The notes below the pieces were generated by a model, which saw only the letters and a program-made list of their open reading frames with translations, did not search any database and was not told the origin of the DNA. A DNA stretch of 64,000 nt from NCBI RefSeq assembly GCF_024166365.1, contig NC_064831.1:45757768-45821767 (forward strand), given 5' to 3'. Positions 55,818 to 64,000 of the stretch are shown one piece after another (position 1 is the first letter of the stretch; the number at the start of each line of letters is the position of its first letter). Made by a program: the position numbers and the translations under genes. The DNA is from Elephas maximus indicus. Taxonomy: Eukaryota; Chordata; Mammalia; Proboscidea; Elephantidae.

Positions 55818-55823
55818 TTTATT
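55818..55823 (-). terminator. CCPG1: CCPG1 polyadenylation signal
   Basis: AATAAA on the minus strand lies 550 bases after the CCPG1 stop at 56373. It faces the PIGB signal, 27 bases away. Confidence 0.7.
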
Positions 55824-56372
55824 GTTTCTTCCACAATATTCAGATGTACAAGAAATTTCACAAGAGAATAAGCCAGCAAGCTCATAAGAAGGCAGCAAAT
55901 CTTCACAAGTCAATGGGGCTCTTGAACCCACAAAAGACAAGAAGTATAAGGTTATAAAATACGGAAGCTGAAATCCCATCACAGTGTACTTTCTTCAAGC
56001 TTTACTGCAAACTTAACACAAATATCAGGGTTAATTACACTTTGTCATATATGATCTGAGCTTGCTTTAAGCTCACACTCTAAAAGGAAGTCTCACTTCA
56101 TGCACAAAATCTGTCGCATGCCTGGCTTCCTTTACAGTAAAACCAGAGCTGAACGTTCCCAGTGCCAAAACAATTCCGCAAAGCTAAACTACAGGAAAGT
56201 GCAGGTTAGTAAGCTTTTGACTGATGCTTCCGAGTAATGGTATAAAGTCATCAAACCGATACTTAGAAATGAAAATGACACCGTCATCTTGATAATTCCA
56301 CCTTAGTTTCAACACCAAACATTCCAGAAAACACCCGTGTTTCTCTTACAGTTTTTAACTTAACCGTGACGG

Positions 56373-56562
56373 TCAATATTTAGGATCAAAAGGTAACTGC
56401 CCCAATTCTATTTCCAGATGTGCCACGTGTCTTCCATTAGTGCGACCATGTTTATGCCATTTACCTTCCCTTTTATAAGGCTGTGGCTGAGGATACTTCT
56501 GCTCTTGTTTTCGATGCCTGGAGTTTTCAATATTTACCGTACGTTGCTTTTTATCAGGTCGA
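56373..56562 (-). CDS. CCPG1: CCPG1 last exon, long-form C-terminus
   Basis: The acceptor TACTGCTTTCAG opens the exon. It completes a split serine and encodes [20 protein letters not shown] ... [14 protein letters not shown] ... [14 protein letters not shown], then stop: 63 residues after the junction codon. The peptide is basic and probably flexible. Confidence 0.93.
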
Positions 56563-59500
56563 CTGAAAGCAGTAAACACATTTTTCATCTATGTTAGAAT
56601 TAAATTTATTTAAATTAGCAACAAGTTTAATGTTTTTTCCCATTAATTTACTACCTGAACACTCTGAAGAAAAAAAAAAAGGTGTTAATCTCAACTATAA
56701 CCCTAATATATGTATACAAAAAAATAAGAAAATGATTCAGTGAATATTAACATTAACCTATGGAAATTAAAAAGTAGACAAATAACTACTGGCAAAAAGG
56801 GGAAATAGTCAACAGGTAATATAAAATGTGACAATAAAATAATGAGATGTGTTTCCTTTTATTTTTTGTTTTTTTGAAGATCAATCCCTCTCCACTGGCT
56901 TCACTCCTCAGCAGAAATATGTAAACATCACCAAAGTTTCTAGCTAACTTTTCTGACTTCTTAGGTTCATAAGCGATGTCGGCACTTACTACTTTCCTCC
57001 GTCGCTACATGATCAGGCTTCTGTCACTACTTCACTGAAATAGTTCATACTGCCACCTGTGGCCACCCAATTCCCAAGCCAAGAAACTTTTTTTTTTTTT
57101 TAAGCATTTGGTATATTTGAATATTCCTTTTTCTTGAGACGGTATTCATTTATCTGGTCTTATCTTTGAGGATGTTGGTGTTCCTCAGGAGCCTGACAGG
57201 TATCTCTAGCCCAGACCCCACGAATGCACGCACATGTGCATGCTAGGAGAGTCCTACATCCATACACCTAATGGCCAACCAATCCTTCTCCACTGGAGTG
57301 TCAACAGGCACCTCTGGCCTTCGGTAGCACAAACGGTTAAGCATTGGCCTACTAACCAAAGGTTGGCAGTTCAACCCACCCAGAGGCACTTCGGAAAAAT
57401 GACCTGGTGATCTGCTTGCAAAAGGTCACAGTCATGAAAACCCTATGGAGCACAGTTCTACTCTGACACACACTGGGTCACTCACTATGAGTTGTAATTG
57501 ACTCAAGTGGAACTGGAACGCACCTCCAAGCACAATTTTCATCTCTAATTCCCCCGATCCAAAACCTTTCCTGGTATTCTCTATCTTGGTGATGGTATCC
57601 CACTATCCAACTTGTGATTCAACCCAGAAATCTGGAAGTCATTGTCACTTTCTAGTTTGACAACAAATACCAGCAATTTTACTATCTACTGTTCAAATCT
57701 GCTCACCATTTCACCCCACTACTATTATCCTAGTTCAAATTCTACTCAGCTCACATCTGGATTGTTTCAAAGACCTTGTTTTCTACCTTCACCTCTTTCC
57801 AATCCACCCTCCAGGCTGCGGCCAGAGATCTAAGTTCTGATCCCACCTCAAAACTCTTCAGAGGTTCTTCCTGTCCTACAGGACAAATCCTTTAACATAA
57901 AACGAGGCTCTTCATAATCTAATTCATCTACCCATCCCCCAGCACTACCCTGCTCCTTGATAAGGCATGTCTTCCCATCTCCAAACCTTTGCAAACACAG
58001 TTCCCCTTGAGTGGAACGCACTCCCCTAATATGCTGGACAAGTTTGCATTTCTCCTTCAAAAGTTAGTTTTTAAAAGTTTCAACTCAAAGGCTACATGAC
58101 TCATCTCAAACATTTCTGACAGTAAGGCCATCATATACATACCTCCATACCTTTGTTTCTCCTCTCTTACAGTGAATTACCTGTTCACCTAACTCTCCAC
58201 TAGCTTGTGAGCACCTTCACAACAAGAATCTTTCATGTTTCCTCAGGGCATCCTCACGGTGCTCTGCTTGTTATAGGCACAAGATATTTAATGACTAAAA
58301 ACACCAGAATCAGTCTCATTATTTTATAGACACATTACGTTTATTCAAAAAGTTGAGTTTTATGTTACAGAATAAAGCTGATAAGCAATGAATAAAAAGT
58401 TATTTTTAAAAGTTATATATAGGAAGCACACACAACTTCTGGCTTGCTAAATCCACCTCTTGGATCGTGCCTCTAACTTTATCAACACTAATTCTGTAAT
58501 AAGTGTATAAAATACCATAATTAAGTTGGTAAATAGAATGGACAAATGAAAACAGGTGAGATAACAGAACTGTTATATATGAGCTCTTTGAATTCAAAGT
58601 AAATTGGTGTTCACTCCTAGCTTCCCAAGGTGAGTATATAAATAAAAGAGAAAATAAAAATAATTTCACTTAAGGTGATTATCTTTTCATATAAAGTATA
58701 CTAAAAAGAAACAAAACAGGCTAAAAAGAAAATTTTAATTATGTATTCTCAATTGATTTTTTAAGGTAAGAATTAAGTCATTTGCTCAAGTCAAACTGAT
58801 ACATGAAATTTTAAGTTTGTAATAGCTATAATTTTAAAATTTCATCTTTTGCTTTCATTTTTTTCTGATTTCTCAGTGGCAATACAGTATGCCTTTTACA
58901 AATATTAATCTTTCAAGAAACTTTATCAAATGATAAAAATCTACCCAAACTGTAGGTGTCAAAAACTATTATGATAACATGGTGCTATGTAAACCGACCT
59001 GGGTCCATACGGAGGGGAAAAAGTGTCACCAAGGAAGTGTCTATATATATATCCATCCAGATTCTCAAACACGCCATCATTATCTATGTGGTACTCCTCC
59101 AGGGCTTTCAGATAATCTTTAACATCACTAACAAAGTCGATGAAGAGCTTCTGATCGTGTATAAAGACACCATTTAGGAAAAACTGATTGATGAACTGAT
59201 CAAGTTCTTTCCAATGATGGAAACCATCCAGTTCTTTCAATAAGTATCTCTGTATTAACTGTCTAAATTCGTCTATCCTTACCGGATTCAAGGCTACATT
59301 GAAAAGGCTAATGGATTCCTGTCGAGCACAGTCAAATACGTCAGAACAACCCTTTCTCAAAGAACGATCATTTTCATCACAGTCACGCTCAGCACCGCAT
59401 TTCCCTGAAGGTGTGTTTCTTCCAAAGTGAAGGGGCTTTTCCTTCCTCCCCGTTCTCTGCACAGTAGGGCCTCTACTATTCTGGTTTTGTGTGGTTGTCT

Positions 59501-62500
59501 TATATTGCGGATGGAAATATTCACGATAAACTGTTCTTGATTTTTTAGCTGCAGCTTCTTTTGTAGCACCGAATTTTTTATTACCCTTTTCATCAAAGAT
59601 ATTCTTGGTGGTATCTTTGAAATGTCTGAAAGTAGATTTAACTGAATCTGAGAATTTTTTCAGATTTTCTTTGACAGCTTCTTTAGCCTGTTTGATTTTT
59701 TCTTTATGATGCCTCACAAATTCCTTGGTTGAATTCTTCATTGCATCAAATGTTTCCTTAACTGAACCCAAAAAGGTTTCCTTTGACTTATTTTTAGCCC
59801 TGTGGCCTCCTCTGCCACCTTTCTTTTTTCCATCAGTTTCTTGTTTTCCATTTTGATCCTTTGCCTCAACATACAGTCTTTCCCACAAATCAGAACGCTG
59901 CTGTTCAAAGGTAAGCTTCTGCTCCAGCTCGCTAAGTCTTCCCCGTAAGGTTTCTATTTCCTTTTTTTCAGTCAGTACATTGGTAGAGTCCGGGTTGCCA
60001 TATGACTGACTAGTGCTTAACTGCTGGACTTCCACCCTTAAGGCCATGGTTAATAGTCGTTCTCTGTCCAGTTCCCTCTTTAGGGTCTTTGCTTCTGCCA
60101 GTAAAGTCTCCCTTTGATTAAGAAAGCTGTGTGTCTTCTTCTTTTCCTCTTCTAAATGCTGCCTGAGTTTCTGGTTTTCTGTAACTAATTCAGTACTTGT
60201 TCCTTTATCTTCTAATATCCTAATCTGTTCTCTTAGTTTCCTTAACTCTTCCTGTAATGAACACAAGGCTTTTTCTTCTTTCTCTAGAGATATTCTTAAA
60301 TACTGATTTTCTGTAGCAAGGTTCTTTTTCTGAGTTTCAAAGGACGTTTTCTCTGCTTCAGTCAGGGTCCAACACCTTGCAAGGTTTTTCTTCAATGACT
60401 GTTTTGAAAAGGAAGAAAGAAAAATGTCAAGTGCATTAAAAACTAAAGTTAAATCTTTAAGATACAGAAATATCCCATGAACTTTCTTTCTGGAAAAGCT
60501 ATCCTTTGGGTAGTGTTTTCCATAGTATAAAAATGAGAAAATACAAAGATCATATGCAAGAAAATGCACAGCAGAGGACTACGCCGTACCAAGAACAAGG
60601 GCAAAGTGAAAAACATCAAAGACGGGAAAGTTAGCTCGTGTGGAATTTATCCCTAACGGGATTTTTTAAAAGAGATCATATGAAATCTTTACTGGTTTGG
60701 GGCCCCATTTTACAAGTTAGGAGAAGAGTATAGTCCTTTTATCTTTTGACTATGGGACTCAATCTCTCCTGAGAAGGCTTCTGGAGAATTTAGGCAGGAC
60801 TAAAGGCTTCTCTGATGTTTGGGTGGGGGAGATTATCTTTTATAAAAAGTAAAATTACCGCTTGAGCTGACTTTGGGCTTCAAAAAATTATTGGTAATAA
60901 CTGCACCCTTTGAAGAAACACTTCAATAATCTCAGCCCCATTTAAAAGATCTTAGTCCTATGCAAATTAACATTTCTAGGGTCAGGGGAGGTCTGCAGGT
61001 GCTTTAAAGGACAGACTCAATCTTGGTAACATTATAACTAATTTCCCCAATTTCAAATAAACTTCTGAAGTGACTATAACTCAGACTACCTATGTAACTC
61101 TGAAACCAGCACCCCAGACAGAGAGAAATCATGTTTGGTCAGGTTTACAGAATTTAACAGCAGCTCAAAGTAGCCTTGACTGACCTGATTTTTTTTTCAA
61201 CGTGCATTAGTAACAAACACTAACCAAAACCAGCAGAAAATTAAACAATATGCTTCAGCAGGTCAGTGACAACACCGTAAATATACAGATACAACATTAT
61301 CTAGTCAGTTAAAATATCTTAACATATAAATCTCCAAAATGATACTTAAATTTGGCTTAATTTATCACAGACATTACGGTGATCCCAAGTGAATCCAGAG
61401 CAGCAATATATCTAGTTGCAAAAAAAAAAAAAAGTCCTTTGGAAAATAACCACCTGAAACGGTTGCTATACTATCTCATTAATCTTCAGAGAACAAATTA
61501 AAATTTAAAACGTCATTACAGTCATTTCATCTCCTCTCCCTTCGTGAGAGATAACGACAGTTTCATCGACCCAAGAGCAGCGGACTAGCGAGAGAACAGG
61601 CTGACGTGGCGTCATCTTTAAATGCGTGAGCACAGGCAAGCCACAGAGTACTGGAAAGTACAACACTCCTCATCTGACAAACTCAGTAATCGTGAAGTGA
61701 GTGACTGTTAGCAGGTGCTGAGCAGTTCTTCCACGGAGATCTTCAACATGGGAACTACACTTAACAGAGAGACGAGAGATCTCCAAAAACTGACTCTGAA
61801 AGAACCACGCATGGCGAGTCTCCTACAAGCCAGTGCCATCCTATGGAATCAAAAACCATGGTGAAGATGGAAACAGCTACTCTTTTTATAACCACCTGTG
61901 ATCTAGATGGAGAAAAAGGAACTATTTACAATTAACTTCAGTAGTGCCTTCCTGAAAGAAATACTTTGGATGTCAAATTGGATTCATACACACATTTTGA
62001 AAAGGATTTGGAGGAACGGAGCGAAAAGAAACAGCTTACTTTTCTGCCATGAATTTTTCAAGTCTCTATAACCTTCCCAGGGAAGCATTAGATAAGAACA
62101 GCTGTTTTGCTGGTCCTTGTAAACCCACAAAGGTGTTGGGTAACTGGACAGAACGGACAGAGCCCTGCTGAAGCTAGGTGGGTTTCAGTAGCAAAGGGTA
62201 ACCTGCTCCCTCCTTTCCATCAGAACTAACATGAGACCAGAGCAAAGGGACTGGCTAACTCCTCCCCTGGTCCAGGGAGGACTTTGGAGAAGCTATAATG
62301 CCATACTCTCTTCTTTTCCTCTCACTGACTGAAAATGTTTTGTTTAAATCTGTAAAAATAATATTATAATACAGCATGAAAACCAAAAAAAAAACAAAGC
62401 ATGCCTGTTGCCGTCGAGTTGATTCCGACTCATACAGCACAGTGGTTAGGAATAAGGGCTTTGGAGTTAGATACTTGCAGTCAAACCCAGCTCTTGCCAG

Positions 62501-62905
62501 TTGCCAATCTTGGGGAAGTTACTTACCCTTTTTCACCTATTAAAGGAAATTAACACTTGCTTACTTCACAGTATTGTGAAAAGAAATAAAAGAAATACCG
62601 TATATGTATATGATGCATTTATGACACTAACCACCAAAACCAACCAAACCCGCTGCTACCGAGTCAATTCTAACTCAGTAATTTTACCAACGTGATTCCT
62701 GACTTACTAATCCACACTGCACTTGTCTCTACAATCATCACTGGGTATCATAACTATTTTTCTGTATTCCTAGTTGTATATACCTTATAGTCTGTCACGG
62801 GCTCTTGTTCCTGTTGACATTGAGAAAGATAATCCTTCATATCATTCAGTTCATCTTCATGTACCTTTCTGACCATCTGTTGATGTTTCTGAACCTGAAT
62901 TGTGC
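56373..62905 (-). CDS. CCPG1: CCPG1, ER-phagy receptor, C-terminal exons (partial)
   Basis: Three minus-strand exons are in the window: 62784-62905, 58999-60398 (or to 58959 if the intron is not removed) and 56373-56562. Phases agree at both junctions and there are no internal stops. CCPG1 is a single-pass ER membrane protein; its cytosolic N-terminus binds ATG8 proteins and FIP200, while the ER-luminal part is mostly coiled coil. The window holds only luminal sequence; the start, cytosolic motifs and membrane helix lie to the right, outside. Recognition rests on [60 protein letters not shown] and the terminal [14 protein letters not shown]. Confidence 0.95.
56563..57312 (-). other. CCPG1 last intron, unique part
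   Basis: The intron runs 56563-58998. In this part no repeat was recognised apart from A and T runs. Confidence 0.45.
57313..57520 (+). mobile_element. AfroSINE, diverged
   Basis: CTTCGGTAGCACAAACGGTT, CAAAGGTTGGCAGTTCAACC and AAAACCCTATGGAGCACAGT mark a plus-strand long-form copy. Confidence 0.82.
57540..58290. mobile_element. L2-like LINE fossil
   Basis: CTTCCTGTCCTACAGGACAA, CTCTTCATAATCTAATTCA and GAACGCACTCCCC fit the L2 3'-region theme. Strand and boundaries were not fixed. Confidence 0.45.
58340..58345 (-). terminator. CCPG1: Possible alternative CCPG1 polyadenylation signal
   Basis: AATAAA on the minus strand about 615 bases after the alternative stop at 58959. It would serve transcripts that keep the last intron's start as coding sequence. 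Confidence 0.35.
58959..60398 (-). CDS. CCPG1: CCPG1 large luminal coiled-coil exon
   Basis: The acceptor TTCCTTTTCAAAACAG opens the exon at 60398 with [17 protein letters not shown]. The frame runs 479 residues if it reads through to the stop at 58959, or 466 codons plus two bases if spliced at the donor CCCAG/GTCGGT (58999/58998). From the start it holds heptad-rich coiled coil (about residues 1-145). Then come a lysine/glycine-rich patch ([18 protein letters not shown]), amphipathic repeats of the KETF/TKEF/KENL type (about 165-230), and a conserved C-terminal domain ([38 protein letters not shown]). The read-through C-terminus ends [11 protein letters not shown]. Confidence 0.95.
   Translation of the reverse strand, partial: SLKKNLARCWTLTEAEKTSFETQKKNLATENQYLRISLEKEEKALCSLQEELRKLREQIRILEDKGTSTELVTENQKLRQHLEEEKKKTHSFLNQRETLLAEAKTLKRELDRERLLTMALRVEVQQLSTSQSYGNPDSTNVLTEKKEIETLRGRLSELEQKLTFEQQRSDLWERLYVEAKDQNGKQETDGKKKGGRGGHRAKNKSKETFLGSVKETFDAMKNSTKEFVRHHKEKIKQAKEAVKENLKKFSDSVKSTFRHFKDTTKNIFDEKGNKKFGATKEAAAKKSRTVYREYFHPQYKTTTQNQNSRGPTVQRTGRKEKPLHFGRNTPSGKCGAERDCDENDRSLRKGCSDVFDCARQESISLFNVALNPVRIDEFRQLIQRYLLKELDGFHHWKELDQFINQFFLNGVFIHDQKLFIDFVSDVKDYLKALEEYHIDNDGVFENLDGYIYRHFLGDTFSPPYGPRSVYIAPCYHNSF
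60399..62397 (-). other. CCPG1 intron, unique
   Basis: No exon or named repeat was recognised. The open frame of the large exon extends upstream to 60569 by chance, past the acceptor. Confidence 0.5.
62398..62435 (-). mobile_element. AfroSINE 3' scrap
   Basis: TTGCCGTCGAGTTGATTCCG is the RTE-like end of a minus-strand AfroSINE. A similar scrap with GAGTCAATTCTAACTCAGT is at 62640-62682. Confidence 0.6.
62436..62625 (+). mobile_element. MIR SINE
   Basis: CACAGTGGTTAGGAATAAGG, GCTTTGGAGTTAGATACTTG and GGGAAGTTACTTACCC are the MIR tRNA-like head and core. Confidence 0.75.
62784..62905 (-). CDS. CCPG1: CCPG1 internal exon
   Basis: Completes a split glycine and encodes 40 codons: [20 protein letters not shown], then [20 protein letters not shown]. 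The acceptor is CATTTTAG; the donor is AAG/GTATAT. It is the start of the coiled-coil segment. Confidence 0.92.
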
Positions 62906-64000
62906 CTAAAATGAAAAATTTCATGAGGGGTATATAACACAGACATTGTGATTACCAACGTTCTAAAATATATAATAAAACATTTAACCAGACAGGATCG
63001 TTTTCTTCAAAGTATCAGTATTTCACAGTTGTATAAAAATTCCCACTACAAAATGAATAAGGGGAAACTCAGGCATCACTCAGAGGACGGGAGTGTTAAT
63101 TGTGTCAATCAAGCACACTTAGGCAGGTCACTATCCTTCTGACCAACAAGCAGGCCACCCACATTACCCTAACAAAGAAGACAATCTTGCTATAATGTTT
63201 TTATCCTACTGTGCGCCCCCTGAGTACCTATTAAAGGCACTCCAGGTTTTCTGGGGCGCAGGGGGAGGGCGATCTTTGAAGTAGGTAAGTGTTTCATCCT
63301 CTTCCACAGAAAAACAAACCATGATGTCTATTCACAGACTAGAGTCAACAAGGAACAATGAAAATGAACTTTTTCCTCACCGTATTTTGCCTAAATGATA
63401 GACACTTTCCCATACAAGTCCAAAAAGTACAGCAGGGAAAATAATTGGCTAACTGTAATTATTCACCATTCTGAAAGGCAAATCTTCATGAATTCTGCAA
63501 TGGTTAGGTCTGTACTTATAAATACACTTTAAATTTCAAGTCTTGCTTCACATAGGCCAGCCAGGTTGATACGGCACTTCCTCCTAACCTAAACAGAGGT
63601 GTAGCTGGAAGTACAACTCAAATGGCTATCTCCTGCTCTGACCACAAGCTAACTTCCTACCACTCTGGGCCAACCTGAGCTCAGTGGTAGACAGCGCTAC
63701 TCATTTTTCATGATTCCACACACAGACATCACAACTAGAGTACACACCTGTCCCTACCGCAGCAGTGATAAAGGAATCCTAAACCAACTAGGATTCTCTC
63801 TGTATTTTCACCCTAAAAAAGTTAATTTGCCAAAACATGCTGCGCACATGCCACTACATGCTTCATGCATAAGCACACACACACACAAAAAAAAAAATCC
63901 ACTAATCAAAAATAAGGCAAGATGCATTTGGCAACCTTGTACCTACTGAGTTGCACCACTAGGTAAAGACATCACAGAATTTTGCAACAGAAGGATGTGA
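62906..64000 (-). other. CCPG1 intron, no further exon recognised
   Basis: No conserved CCPG1 exon or named repeat was seen up to the window edge; there is a CA/A run at 63873-63897. Confidence 0.45.

Noticed and set aside
60399-60569. N-terminal extension of the large CCPG1 frame starting MHFLAYDLC
   Set aside because: It precedes a good splice acceptor and is chance open intron sequence; the upstream exon at 62784-62905 joins in phase at 60398.

Overview
The window is mammalian nuclear DNA: multi-exon genes with long introns, CpG-island promoters, and about half or more interspersed repeats. The repeats point to an afrotherian (elephant, manatee or hyrax group). tRNA-derived AfroSINE copies occur about twenty times, beside RTE/BovB LINEs with the same 3' end and young-looking L1s. 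I cannot tell which afrotherian it is.

The gene order matches the human 15q21 RAB27A-PIGBOS1-PIGB-CCPG1 block. From 1 to about 20,100 there is no coding gene. This part holds the antisense 5' UTR of an L1 running off the left edge, several L1, MIR and DNA-transposon fossils, a CpG-rich stretch at 10,430-11,480 that may be the RAB27A upstream promoter, and a BovB element in two opposed pieces. PIGBOS1, a 54-residue mitochondrial microprotein, lies on the minus strand at 20,226-20,390. A CpG island at about 22,230-23,140 probably serves PIGBOS1 leftward and PIGB rightward.

PIGB, the GPI third mannosyltransferase, occupies 22,614-55,583 on the plus strand. All 12 coding exons could be placed with consistent phases, giving an intact 541-codon reading frame. 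Its second intron has a U12-type ATATCCTT donor. Intron 3 contains a large L1 with an apparent 3' transduction; introns 1, 5, 6 and 8 also carry L1, BovB or AfroSINE copies, and intron 6 carries an MLT1 LTR.

CCPG1, an ER-phagy receptor, enters from the right on the minus strand. Three C-terminal exons are present, including a choice of two C-termini. PIGB and CCPG1 converge tail to tail, with opposed AATAAA signals only 27 bases apart.

The genes have unrelated jobs (GPI anchor synthesis in the ER, mitochondrion-ER signalling, ER-phagy), though all touch the ER. I found no undescribed multi-gene system. The most interesting signals are the minor-class intron, the inverted (twin-primed) BovB, a four-deep insertion nest, the L1 transduction, and an unexplained 38-base-arm inverted repeat at 10,922-11,067. 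Family names and comparisons to human genes are from memory; no search was run.
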